Shown here: positions 9,171 to 18,418 of the stretch, piece after piece
Position numbering within the stretch: position 1 is the first letter of the stretch
Layout: the number at the start of each line of letters is the position of its first letter
Source: Clostridia bacterium
GTDB lineage: Bacteria > Bacillota > Clostridia > DUPQ01
Reading direction: 5' to 3'
Assembly (NCBI GenBank): GCA_016929655.1
Contig: JAFGIJ010000002.1
Coordinates: 1-33,578, forward strand
DNA: 33,578 nucleotides
Notes under the pieces: generated by a model
The model's input: the letters and a program-made list of their open reading frames with translations, nothing else
What the model was told of the DNA's origin: nothing
Databases searched by the model: none
Program-made: the position numbers and the translations under genes

Positions 9171-10676
9171 TTACCTCCTGAATTCAAATGCGTATAAGTC
9201 AGAATCAACAAGGTTTATTTCCATCCTTACTGCTTTTCCCTGAAGGGATGAAAGATCGCCTCCTCTTTCCCATACCACTTTTTTGTTTATATCATTGCAT
9301 GTGTGGATTGTCAGACACTTCTCCATTGAAAACCTTGGTACAGGGATTCCGGTGGAATCACATAAACCGACTTTCACCATTCCTGCCGCACCTGTATCCA
9401 CGTTCAGGCAAAGGCTGCTGCCTTCAAAGGTGAATAACGGAGCAGTAAAGCTACCTCCTCTATAATCTGCAGAAACAGAAATGAATCCGTCTTTTCGCAA
9501 TATTAATCTGCTTATAGCTGATATTTTGTTGGCAGGAGCATATCCAGTGGCTGTTAGAATATGGTTTTCCCTTTCTTCATACCGGTCTCCCCTGTCCCAA
9601 CCATGCATCAGATCAGTTCCCATATAATACATGTACATATCATTGCCTTTGCCCGGGACTATGCCGTTTAACATATACAGGGAATATGAATCAAAATCCT
9701 CCTTACCTCCGATTCCCACAAAGGGTTTTCTATCATGGCGGTTCCAGCTGATTCCATCCCGGCCTGAGGCAAATCTTATGTCAATTGGTCCGGCATTCCT
9801 CGGCTTGTCTTTTTCGAACTCCGGCAGAAAAGTGTCATATTTGAAATATATATTTGGAAACATGAAATATGCATCTTCTGCCCATGGATATTTTAGAGTG
9901 GCATTTGTATAGAAATCCGAAGCCGGCTGTCTGCCTTCAGGAGTATCGATTTGATAATCATTTGCATCCGTGGACAACACAACAGGCATGTCTTCTACCG
10001 CAGGAAATCCATCCAGTGTCCTGCTTTCTCCACGGGCAATGGTTCTGTACTGACCGTGCTTTTCGAAATTTTTCCTGACATAAGCCACATATTTGCTGAT
10101 CCTGTCATCCCAGAAAATTACATTCTGGGAATCAAGATGGAAAACTCCTTTATTATCTGAAAATCTCCCGTCATCAAGGACAGTTTCAAGTTCCATCTCC
10201 CAGTTGATTCCATCATTTGAAGAATATAAGCCCAGGGGTTCATGAAGTCCATGCCGGGCAGTCATCCTGAATCTGCCGTCATTCGGATCAAGGAAAACCA
10301 TGCATGTTCCATCACCAAGACCACCCGAAATCCCTCCGGCACCATACCCAAGGACAACATTGTTGGGCTTTCCTTTGTATTCACCTGCAATTCCAAGTTC
10401 AGGAAGTACCCATGTAATTCCATCATCTGAAACAGCAAGTCTGACACAAATGAATATCCCATTGTTCCTGTAATCATTTTCACCATACCAGATCATATAC
10501 CTGCCATTGTGATAAATCACAGAGCTATATCCACCAATTCTCACATGGGAGGTACCTGCAGAAAAGACATTCATCTCATGGGTCTTGAGGGGTCTGTGCA
10601 AAACAAGATCAATATTGCTTGATTCGGTGATGAATCGATTGTCAATGAAAAGCTGTCTTTTGTTTATTAGTTTCAT
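9171..10676 (-). CDS. glycosidase-like beta-propeller protein (GH32/GH43-type fold suspected)
   Basis: Repeated blade-like segments SSVIYHNGRYMIWYGEND, SDDGITWVLPELG, SSNDGINWEMELE, GRDGISWNRHD. Confidence 0.5.
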   Translation of the reverse strand: MKLINKRQLFIDNRFITESSNIDLVLHRPLKTHEMNVFSAGTSHVRIGGYSSVIYHNGRYMIWYGENDYRNNGIFICVRLAVSDDGITWVLPELGIAGEYKGKPNNVVLGYGAGGISGGLGDGTCMVFLDPNDGRFRMTARHGLHEPLGLYSSNDGINWEMELETVLDDGRFSDNKGVFHLDSQNVIFWDDRISKYVAYVRKNFEKHGQYRTIARGESRTLDGFPAVEDMPVVLSTDANDYQIDTPEGRQPASDFYTNATLKYPWAEDAYFMFPNIYFKYDTFLPEFEKDKPRNAGPIDIRFASGRDGISWNRHDRKPFVGIGGKEDFDSYSLYMLNGIVPGKGNDMYMYYMGTDLMHGWDRGDRYEERENHILTATGYAPANKISAISRLILRKDGFISVSADYRGGSFTAPLFTFEGSSLCLNVDTGAAGMVKVGLCDSTGIPVPRFSMEKCLTIHTCNDINKKVVWERGGDLSSLQGKAVRMEINLVDSDLYAFEFRR

Positions 10677-10774
10677 AATGACTCTCCCCCAATATTGCGG
10701 TTATTATATAATATTTCAGTGCCAATTGACCATTTCCTGCTTCAATGATACGATGATTCCAAGGAGGCAAGTCC

Positions 10775-11401
10775 ATGAAGAGAATTTTATTATTGTTCTT
10801 TTCACTTCTAATGGTGGTAACTGTCGGATGTACAAAGACATCTGAATCACCTTCTCCTTCGGCTATACCTACCCTCGAACCTGTTCAGGAAGTTATTCCT
10901 TCCGACTACTTTCCAATGACCCCCGGAAGCACCTGGGGTTATATCGGCGATGGCAATGAATATGCCTCATATACCCAGACTGTCCTTTACAATGAATGTT
11001 CGTATTTCCAGGTTTCCAGGGATAACGGCGGAACAGTTACCTCGACTGTATATTATGTCAGTGACAATGATATCCGGATGGTTCTTTCCAGAGGAGAGGA
11101 ATACGATAAAGCAAACATCATCAGTGAGCCACCCAATACCGATGAAATCATCCTGAAAACTCCCCTTGAACCCGGAACAGAGTGGGAGTCTGGAAGCATA
11201 AAAAGAAGGATACTGTCCATGGATGATACAATTGCTACCCCGGCCGGTCTGTTCGAGGACTGTCTTACAGTAAGGTCAGATTATCCTGACTCGTATATAA
11301 TAGATTATTATGTCATTGGCATCGGACTTGTATATACCGAGTTCCATTCAGGGGATGACATTATCACTTCCTCATTGGAATTCTATGATATAGCGGACTG
11401 A
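10775..11401 (+). CDS. secreted lipoprotein of unknown function
   Basis: MKRILLLFFSLLMVVTVGC lipobox; AAGGAGG RBS upstream. Confidence 0.75.
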   Translation: MKRILLLFFSLLMVVTVGCTKTSESPSPSAIPTLEPVQEVIPSDYFPMTPGSTWGYIGDGNEYASYTQTVLYNECSYFQVSRDNGGTVTSTVYYVSDNDIRMVLSRGEEYDKANIISEPPNTDEIILKTPLEPGTEWESGSIKRRILSMDDTIATPAGLFEDCLTVRSDYPDSYIIDYYVIGIGLVYTEFHSGDDIITSSLEFYDIAD

Positions 11402-13351
11402 TCATAAGCTTGAAACCAGTCTTTTCTCGCTCCTTGAGTCTTCTATCCTGTTATATATTGACTGCATTATTGAGTGATATAATCCGGTTCCTGCAATTTT
11501 GTCCTCAACACTATATTCAATGCTTGGGTTATCATTAACCTCAATGACATAGACTTTGCCATTCTTTTCCTTTAAATCAACTCCATAGAGTCCGTCCCCG
11601 ATTAATGCTGTGGCTTTAAGCGCTGCTTTCACCACTTTCAATGGAACTACACTTATATCCACTGTTTCAAATCCACCGGAAAAATTATCATGTCCATCTT
11701 CCTTCCAGTTATAGATCTGCCAGTGATTGAAAGCCATATAGTACTTGCATGCATATATAGGATGATTGTCCAGAACCCCGATCCTCCAGTCAAATTCAGA
11801 TTCAATGTACTCCTGGAGCATGATTAAATCAGAGGATTCAAACAAATTTGCAGTAAGCCTGTCATATTCCGCCTTTGTTCCGGCTTTGTGTACTCCCATG
11901 GAAAAGGCACTGTCAGGTTTCTTTAAAATAACCGGGTATCCAAATCCTTCTTCTACAGGGTCAAAGTTGTTTCCTTTTCCCAAAATGACGGTTTTTGGAG
12001 TATTTACCGAACCTGTCCTCATTCTCTCAGCCAGGAACAGTTTATTGGAACATTTCAGAATTGACCATGGGTCATCAATGACCACAAGCCCTTCTGCATA
12101 GGCATATCTGGAAAACTGATATGTAAAGTCATTTACATTTGTTGTACATCTGATGAAAAGTGCGTCATATTCACCCAGTCTTGAGTAGTCATCTTTGTAT
12201 ATGAAGTCTACAAAAAACCCAATGTCTTCCGCTGCTGTCTTGAACTCTGACAGAGCCTTAATATCTGACGGCGGATTTTTTTCATCCGGGTCGATGAGAA
12301 TTGCCATGTCATATTTATAATCCCTGAACCTGGATATACTGAACCGCTTCTGGCTGAAATACTTTACTGCAAGATTTCTGATGTTGGGAATATCCATTGA
12401 CTCCTCAGGTGGTATTGCCCTGACCGCCCAAAGTCTCCACTCCATGCCTTTTTTAAATGAGAACTCAAGGAATGGTGATTCAAACAGCCTATACAAAGCC
12501 CTGCCTAACTTTGCCTTTGTTCCGTCACTGCTTTGTCCGAAAATAACCCGCAGAGAAAATTCTTTATCGTTGATTCCTGCCAGCTCCTCCTGGATGATTC
12601 TATGAATTTCTTCACCGATGCTTCTGATAATCCTGGTATCGGAAAAATCCTTGATGGTAGTGACATTCGGTATGACCCGCTGGTCCCTTGCCGCTGCAAG
12701 AAGTGATACATAGTAACCCATGGTCTGGTACTCATAGGATTGACAAAGATTGAAAACCCTTATTCCTGTACTGCTTTGATATGAATCACCACCCAGATAC
12801 TCATCAGCATGAATTATTTCCAAATCAGGAATATCATAAAGATATTCAAGCCCTGAATCAATGACGACAACATTTCTCTTTTTACTGCGAATTATGTTAT
12901 GTTCCGACTCCTTAAGGAAAATCACCATTCTAAGGGCATGTTCTCCCGGACCATAGTAATCTTCAAAAAGCCTTTCGTCGGAAAATCCCAGTGAACGGTA
13001 CCAGTCAAGCAGCCTTGTGTCCGATGAATCTGCCTCCAGTAGAATTCTGGTCATATTGCTATCTTTGGCAAGGTCAATTATATGCTTCATCATTTTCTTT
13101 CCTATAGACATTCCACGCATATCGTTACTGACAGCAATTGAATATATTCTTATGGATTTTTTATGTAATCTGATTACAGCACAACCTGCACGAATACCGT
13201 CATTCTCAGCAATCAACACTTTCTGGGCTTGATTGTTCAGGCTATACTTGATTGATCTGGCACTTGATCTTCTGGATTCAGGGAAACTAAGTTCCTCCAA
13301 TTGCATCATGAATCCAATGTCGTCTTCCCTTGCCGTTCTGATTTCTGTCAT
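11402..13351 (-). CDS. GNAT domain fused to RimK-like ATP-grasp ligase (with intervening RLAN-like region)
   Basis: N-term GNAT VSNDMRGMSIGKKMMKHII...WYRSLGFSDE; C-term ATP-grasp GYPVILKKPDSAFSMGVHKAG...LIMLQEYIESEFDWRIGVL...VYVIEVNDNPSIEY; start moved to internal MTEIRTARED. Confidence 0.85.
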   Translation of the reverse strand: MTEIRTAREDDIGFMMQLEELSFPESRRSSARSIKYSLNNQAQKVLIAENDGIRAGCAVIRLHKKSIRIYSIAVSNDMRGMSIGKKMMKHIIDLAKDSNMTRILLEADSSDTRLLDWYRSLGFSDERLFEDYYGPGEHALRMVIFLKESEHNIIRSKKRNVVVIDSGLEYLYDIPDLEIIHADEYLGGDSYQSSTGIRVFNLCQSYEYQTMGYYVSLLAAARDQRVIPNVTTIKDFSDTRIIRSIGEEIHRIIQEELAGINDKEFSLRVIFGQSSDGTKAKLGRALYRLFESPFLEFSFKKGMEWRLWAVRAIPPEESMDIPNIRNLAVKYFSQKRFSISRFRDYKYDMAILIDPDEKNPPSDIKALSEFKTAAEDIGFFVDFIYKDDYSRLGEYDALFIRCTTNVNDFTYQFSRYAYAEGLVVIDDPWSILKCSNKLFLAERMRTGSVNTPKTVILGKGNNFDPVEEGFGYPVILKKPDSAFSMGVHKAGTKAEYDRLTANLFESSDLIMLQEYIESEFDWRIGVLDNHPIYACKYYMAFNHWQIYNWKEDGHDNFSGGFETVDISVVPLKVVKAALKATALIGDGLYGVDLKEKNGKVYVIEVNDNPSIEYSVEDKIAGTGLYHSIMQSIYNRIEDSRSEKRLVSSL

Positions 13352-13487
13352 TTTAAGCCTCCGGTTTTGATACAGGTACATGATAATCCTGATTTAATGG
13401 ATTAACAACTATTTTTTTTGTTTGAAATCAACTTTTGCGGGAAATTATATAATAGGTTATTAAATTTTGAAAGGATTAATCTAAAAA

Positions 13488-14273
13488 ATGAAAAAAGAAA
13501 TTAATTTTACTTCGCTTAGGAAATTCAACATATTCATGGGTCTTCTGCATTTGGTCCAAGGTTCTGCAATGCTTTTATTTGCTCTGCTAATCGATCAGGT
13601 CAAGAATTTCAGAACTCCTGTCTGGTCCTATTTCCTTACATTTGACCAAACTCAGATGAGGCTTGTTACAGACCCGCAGAAACTTTTTACAGTTCCCTTT
13701 GGCATTTTGGTATCTGTATTCCTATTCATGTCAGCAGCGGCACACTTTATCATAGCTGCTCCGAAGACCAATGATATTTATAACAGGGATTTGCAAAAAG
13801 GTATCAACAAATTCAGATGGTATGAGTATTCACTCAGTTCATCCTTGATGATATTCCTTATTGCAATGCTTTTCGGAGTATATGACATCGGTGCACTGAT
13901 ATTGATTGTTCTAATCAATGCCACAATGAATCTGTTTGGACTTGTTATGGAAGAAATAAACCAGTTCAAGGAAAAGACCGATTGGAAACCGTTTATATTC
14001 GGTTCGCTTGCCGGTCTTGGTCCCTGGATTGTAATAGCATTGAACGCATTCGGCAATGCGGACCCGGCTGAAGTTCCATGGTTTGTATATGCAATTGTAG
14101 GATCATACTTTGTATTCTTCAACCTCTTCCCCATCAATATGATTCTTCAGTACAAAAAGGTTGGGAAATGGGCAAACTACATTTACGGAGAAAGAGCATA
14201 CATCATTCTCAGTCTGGTTGCTAAATCAGTACTGGCCTGGCTTGTATTCTCCGGTGTAATGCAACCTATGTAA
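13488..14273 (+). CDS. heliorhodopsin
   Basis: Seven-helix profile; FRWYEYSLSSSLMI with counterion Glu113 (codon 13824-13826); GERAYIILSLVAKSVLAW with Schiff-base Lys246 (codon 14223-14225); conserved His21 and His86; very close to the remembered 48C12 motifs (IFRWVEYSLSSSVMI, GERAYIVLSLVAKSALAW). Confidence 0.96.
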   Translation: MKKEINFTSLRKFNIFMGLLHLVQGSAMLLFALLIDQVKNFRTPVWSYFLTFDQTQMRLVTDPQKLFTVPFGILVSVFLFMSAAAHFIIAAPKTNDIYNRDLQKGINKFRWYEYSLSSSLMIFLIAMLFGVYDIGALILIVLINATMNLFGLVMEEINQFKEKTDWKPFIFGSLAGLGPWIVIALNAFGNADPAEVPWFVYAIVGSYFVFFNLFPINMILQYKKVGKWANYIYGERAYIILSLVAKSVLAWLVFSGVMQPM

Positions 14274-14289
14274 AAAAGGAAGCATTTTC

Positions 14290-14321
14290 AAAGTCGTTCC
14301 AGAGTGAGCGACTTTTTTTTT
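14290..14321 (+). terminator. Rho-independent terminator after the heliorhodopsin gene
   Basis: AAAGTCG-loop-CGACTTT followed by a long T run. Confidence 0.75.
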
Positions 14322-14326
14322 GATTT

Positions 14327-14348
14327 GTTATTGACATATGTCAATAAC
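14327..14348. promoter_or_regulatory. perfect 22-bp palindromic operator overlapping the -35 of the DUF5320 operon
   Basis: GTTATTGACATATGTCAATAAC is self-complementary; contains TTGACA (14331-14336), 16-nt spacer, then TATAAT (14353-14358). Confidence 0.75.
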
Positions 14349-14403
14349 TGGGTATAATGAAGATATAAAGAGCATATGTTCAAAACCAAAGGAGGTGAAA
14401 CAA

Positions 14404-14712
14404 ATGCCTGCAAGAAATGGAACAGGACCAATGGGTCAGGGCCCCATGACAGGAAGAGCAATGGGATTCTGCACTGGTAACAGAGTTATAAACAACCGCT
14501 TTGCCTATGGCAGAGGTATGGGTTTAGGCCGTGGATTGGGATTTGGCCGAGGAATGGGCTTGAGAAGAGGCTATGGACAGTATTATAATGACCTTGGACC
14601 CTTAGAATATAAATCTGAGAAAGATTTCCTGGCCGAGCAGAAAGAATTTCTGAAGCAACGCCTGGATATAATCAACGGCCAGTTGGAAGATCTGGTTGAA
14701 GACAGCAAGTAG
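14404..14712 (+). CDS. DUF5320-family Gly/Arg/Met-rich protein
   Basis: MPARNGTGPMGQGPMTGRAMGFC signature; AAAGGAGGTGAAACAA-ATG RBS; start moved from 14338. Confidence 0.85.
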   Translation: MPARNGTGPMGQGPMTGRAMGFCTGNRVINNRFAYGRGMGLGRGLGFGRGMGLRRGYGQYYNDLGPLEYKSEKDFLAEQKEFLKQRLDIINGQLEDLVEDSK

Positions 14713-14738
14713 CAGGGGCCCCCTCCCCTGCTTCTTTT
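14712..14738 (+). terminator. intra-operon hairpin with short T-rich tail (possible attenuator)
   Basis: GCAGGGG-CCCCCT-CCCCTGC then TTCTTTT, between DUF5320 and DUF134. Confidence 0.45.
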
Positions 14739-14752
14739 AAGAAGGAGTAAGA

Positions 14753-15139
14753 ATGCCAAGACCACGTAAATGGAGAAAAGTCTGTTGTCTGCCTGAATGG
14801 AGAGTCTTTGGTCCTGTAGGCCCGGGAAAGGGACGGGCAAACATGCAGGTCATGACTGTGGATGAATATGAAACCATCCGTCTGATAGATTATGAAGGCA
14901 TGACACAGGAAGAGTGTGCAATAAGTATGAATGTTGCCCGCACAACCGTTCAGCGAATCTATAATGATGCCCGCAAAAAAATATCTGCAATCTTTGTTGA
15001 CGGGGATCTTATAAGAATAGAAGGCGGAGATTATAAACTATTTACAGAAATCGAGCATCAACAGGGGTATGGGAGCTGCAGACGTCACAGAGGACAGAAC
15101 AGAAATTACATCGAAATTGATGATGAGGAGAACGATTGA
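14753..15139 (+). CDS. DUF134 family predicted DNA-binding protein
   Basis: [23 protein letters not shown]...[44 protein letters not shown] helix-turn-helix. Confidence 0.9.
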   Translation: MPRPRKWRKVCCLPEWRVFGPVGPGKGRANMQVMTVDEYETIRLIDYEGMTQEECAISMNVARTTVQRIYNDARKKISAIFVDGDLIRIEGGDYKLFTEIEHQQGYGSCRRHRGQNRNYIEIDDEEND

Positions 15140-15513
15140 TGATAGCAGTATTACCGGTTGAAACAAATAATATGGGAGCATGTATAAATATCTCCCTTGG
15201 AAGAACTCCGTTTTTCCTGATATACGACACAAATACGAACCACAGTCTTTTTATTGAAAATACAGCGGCAGGAAGTCAGGGTGGCGCGGGAGTCAAAGCT
15301 GCGCAGCTCATGGTCGACAATGGAGCGGATGTTGTCATAGCTCCGGCCTGTGGGAAAAATGCTGCTGATGTGCTTATGGCATCAGGCATAAAAATTTATA
15401 AGAGCAGCGGTTGTTCAATCAAGGATAATATAACTGCATTAATTGCAGGAACGCTTGAAGAATTAAGTGATATTCATCCTGGCTTTCATAACCACGGAGG
15501 TTCAGGAAATTGA
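15136..15513 (+). CDS. NifX/NifB-type dinitrogenase iron-molybdenum cofactor-binding domain protein
   Basis: [30 protein letters not shown]...[32 protein letters not shown]. Confidence 0.8.
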   Translation: MMIAVLPVETNNMGACINISLGRTPFFLIYDTNTNHSLFIENTAAGSQGGAGVKAAQLMVDNGADVVIAPACGKNAADVLMASGIKIYKSSGCSIKDNITALIAGTLEELSDIHPGFHNHGGSGN

Positions 15514-16346
15514 AAATAGCAGTTTTAAGTGGAAAAGGTGGCACAGGCAAGACCTTTGTATCAGTGAATCTTGCCTTCTCCGCAGGAAATTGCATGTACA
15601 TTGACTGTGATGTGGAAGAGCCAAATGGTCACATTTTCTTCAAGCCACAGATTACAGATTCACATGATATAACAGTGGATATTCCCTTGATTGACAGCAG
15701 TAAGTGCACAGGCTGTCGTCTTTGTGTGAATTTCTGCAAGTTCAATGCCCTGGCATATATCAAGGGACATGTGGAAGTATTTGATGATATCTGTCATTCC
15801 TGCGGTGGTTGTTCATTGCTTTGTCCTGAAGAGGCAATTTCCGAAAGAAAGAAATCCATAGGAAAAATTCAATCAGGTATTTCCGGCAATGTTACTGTAG
15901 TTACAGGTATTCTAAACCCCGGAGAAGAATCCGGTGTTCCAATAATCAAGGAACTCCTGAATGGGAAAAATGATGGTGATATTTTCATAGACTCACCTCC
16001 GGGAAGTTCATGCACTGTAATGGAAAGCATCAGAGATGCTGATTATTGTATTCTGGTCGCAGAACCTACTATCTTTGGAATGCATAATCTCAAGATGGTT
16101 CTTGAACTTGTCAATATTTTCAAAAAGCCCCATGGTGTGGTCATCAACAAAACCCAGGGGGAATTTCCGGCCTTGAAAGAATTTCTTTCCGGAAATGATA
16201 TCGAGGTGCTTATGGATATACCCTATGACAACGAACTGGGCAAAATCAATTCAATGGGGCTGATAGCTGCTGATGAAATATTGGAATACAGGGTGTTGTT
16301 TTCCTCTTTGCTGAAAAAAGTATATAAGGAGGCAGGCCATGTTTAG
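15510..16346 (+). CDS. MinD-superfamily P-loop ATPase with inserted ferredoxin domain (TTG start)
   Basis: LSGKGGTGKTFVSVNLA deviant Walker A; CTGCRLCVNFCKFNAL and CHSCGGCSLLCPEEA 4Fe-4S motifs; TTG overlaps the previous stop. Confidence 0.92.
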   Translation: MKIAVLSGKGGTGKTFVSVNLAFSAGNCMYIDCDVEEPNGHIFFKPQITDSHDITVDIPLIDSSKCTGCRLCVNFCKFNALAYIKGHVEVFDDICHSCGGCSLLCPEEAISERKKSIGKIQSGISGNVTVVTGILNPGEESGVPIIKELLNGKNDGDIFIDSPPGSSCTVMESIRDADYCILVAEPTIFGMHNLKMVLELVNIFKKPHGVVINKTQGEFPALKEFLSGNDIEVLMDIPYDNELGKINSMGLIAADEILEYRVLFSSLLKKVYKEAGHV

Positions 16347-17220
16347 ACTTCTTGTATTAAGTGGCAAAGGCGGTACAGGAAAAACAACAGTTTCAAGTGC
16401 CCTTATCAAGTTATCTGACGCCAAAGCCTATGCTGACTGTGACGTTGATGCGCCGAATCTTCATCTGGCAGTGGAACATAATGGTTTGAAACTGCAGTCA
16501 GATTTCAATGGAATGGGAAAAGCCTGGATAGACCAAAATCTTTGTATCAACTGCGGTATCTGCATGAACAATTGTAAATTTGATGCCATCGAATTCAATT
16601 CAACCTATGCGGTTGATTTCTATTCCTGTGAGGGATGTTCGGTTTGTGCTGCCACTTGCCCTGCAGGAGCAATTCAAATGACACCCGCGGTTGCTGGAAA
16701 GCTCGATTTATATAAATCAGATAAAATTTTTTCCACTGCCAGATTGAACATGGGATTCGGCAATTCCGGTCTCCTCGTAACAGAAGTAAAAAAGAATCTT
16801 GATAGATATACAAAAGACTCTGACTTTGCCGTCATTGATGGTTCCCCGGGAATCGGGTGTCCGGTTATTGCTTCAATCAGTGGTGTTGATATGCTTTTGC
16901 TTGTTACTGAACCTACCTTGTCAGGTATTTCTGATATGAAAAGGATCATTGATACAGCCCGTGGTTTTTATCCTGAAATTATTGTGTGTATAAACAAATC
17001 GGATATAAACACAAAAAATACTGAACAAATTGAAATGATATGCAGGGATATGAACATTCCGGTTGTCGGTAAAATACCCTATGATCCCACTGTATCAGTT
17101 GCATTGAACAATGGAATCAATATTACAGATTTTGATTGCCCGGCTTCTGCAAAATTGAAGGAGTTGTATTATAATACTTTTGGACTAATAAACAAAAGAA
17201 TCAAGGAGAACATAGAATGA
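16339..17220 (+). CDS. MinD-superfamily P-loop ATPase with inserted ferredoxin domain
   Basis: LSGKGGTGKTTVSSALIKL; CINCGICMNNCKFDAI and CEGCSVCAATCPAGAI. Confidence 0.92.
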   Translation: MFRLLVLSGKGGTGKTTVSSALIKLSDAKAYADCDVDAPNLHLAVEHNGLKLQSDFNGMGKAWIDQNLCINCGICMNNCKFDAIEFNSTYAVDFYSCEGCSVCAATCPAGAIQMTPAVAGKLDLYKSDKIFSTARLNMGFGNSGLLVTEVKKNLDRYTKDSDFAVIDGSPGIGCPVIASISGVDMLLLVTEPTLSGISDMKRIIDTARGFYPEIIVCINKSDINTKNTEQIEMICRDMNIPVVGKIPYDPTVSVALNNGINITDFDCPASAKLKELYYNTFGLINKRIKENIE

Positions 17221-18059
17221 GTGAAAATTGCGACAATAATTGCAGTTCATGCAGTGAAAACTGCAATGAAAGAACTTCCGAGCAAACTGATTTTACAGCC
17301 AAGCTGCATGAACTAAGCACAGTCAGGAATGTTATAGCTGTCATGAGTGGAAAGGGCGGGGTTGGAAAATCCCTGGTAACTTCCTTAATGGCTGCAAAAA
17401 TGAGAACAGAGGGATATAATGTTGCTGTTCTTGATGCAGATATAACAGGACCATCAATACCAAAGGCATTTGGTATAAAAGAAAAAGTCTTTGGTAATGA
17501 GCTTGGACTTATCCCGGCTAAAAGCAGTACAGGTATAGAAATCATGTCCATTAACCTGCTTTTGGAAAATGAAACAGACCCGGTTGTATGGCGCGGTCCA
17601 TTGATCGGTGGAACGGTAAAACAATTCTGGTCGGATGTGGTATGGAAAGACATTGACTTTATGTTCATAGACATGCCTCCGGGAACAGGTGATGTATCAC
17701 TGACTGTATTCCAGTCATTGAAAGTTGATGGAATCATTGTTGTTACCTCACCTCAGGAATTGGTTTCAATGATAGTTTCAAAGGCTGTCAAAATGGCAAA
17801 CCTTATGCATATACCTATAATCGGTCTTGTTGAAAACATGTCATATATCGAATGCCCGGACTGCGGGAAAAAAATAGAGCTCTTCGGGAAAAGCCATACA
17901 GATGAAGCAGCAAAATCCCATGGTCTGGATGTCCTTGCCAGGATGCCCGTCAGCACAGTAATAGCAGAAGCCTGCGACTCAGGTGAAATTGAAAAGGTAC
18001 AGACCGATTATTTCAATGAACTTACAAAAAAATTAATTGAATTGGAGGAATCAAAATGA
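17217..18059 (+). CDS. mrp: Mrp/NBP35-type Fe-S cluster carrier P-loop ATPase
   Basis: MSGKGGVGKSLVTSLMAAKM; CPDCGKKIELFG; Cys-rich N-terminus CDNNCSSCSENC. Confidence 0.9.
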   Translation: MSENCDNNCSSCSENCNERTSEQTDFTAKLHELSTVRNVIAVMSGKGGVGKSLVTSLMAAKMRTEGYNVAVLDADITGPSIPKAFGIKEKVFGNELGLIPAKSSTGIEIMSINLLLENETDPVVWRGPLIGGTVKQFWSDVVWKDIDFMFIDMPPGTGDVSLTVFQSLKVDGIIVVTSPQELVSMIVSKAVKMANLMHIPIIGLVENMSYIECPDCGKKIELFGKSHTDEAAKSHGLDVLARMPVSTVIAEACDSGEIEKVQTDYFNELTKKLIELEESK

Positions 18060-18409
18060 AAATAGCCGTAGCAAGCATAGATCAGAATGTTGCAGCCCAT
18101 TTCGGGCACTGTGAGGAGTTTTACATCTTTGAAGAATGTGATGGTAAAATCGCTTCCGGCAAAGCTGTTCCAAATCCAGGCCACAAACCCGGGTTTTTGC
18201 CAAATTTCCTGAATGATCTTGGAATCAACGTCATTATATCCGGCGGCATGGGTGGAGCTGCAGTGTCTATATTCAATGAACATAACATTGAAGTTGTAAT
18301 AGGACCTGCGGGTGATGTCAAGGAAGCTGCAAAGAAGTATCTTGCAGGTGAACTTGAATCAACCGGCTCAGTATGTCATGAACATGAACACAGTGATGAC
18401 TGTCATTGA
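18056..18409 (+). CDS. NifX-type dinitrogenase iron-molybdenum cofactor-binding domain protein with His-rich tail
   Basis: MKIAVASIDQNVAAHFGHCEEFYIFE...INVIISGGMGGAAVSIFNEHNIEVVIGPAGDV; C-term HEHEHSDDCH. Confidence 0.88.
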   Translation: MKIAVASIDQNVAAHFGHCEEFYIFEECDGKIASGKAVPNPGHKPGFLPNFLNDLGINVIISGGMGGAAVSIFNEHNIEVVIGPAGDVKEAAKKYLAGELESTGSVCHEHEHSDDCH

Positions 18410-18418
18410 TATCATTAT

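Noticed and set aside
13488-14273. Type-1 ion-pumping rhodopsin
   Set aside because: TM3 and TM7 motifs (RWYEYS, SLVAKS) are heliorhodopsin-specific and the type-1 pump motif pattern is absent.
14404-18409. Nitrogen fixation cluster
   Set aside because: NifX-like domains and P-loop ATPases are present but nitrogenase structural genes are not; the ATPases are MinD/Mrp type.
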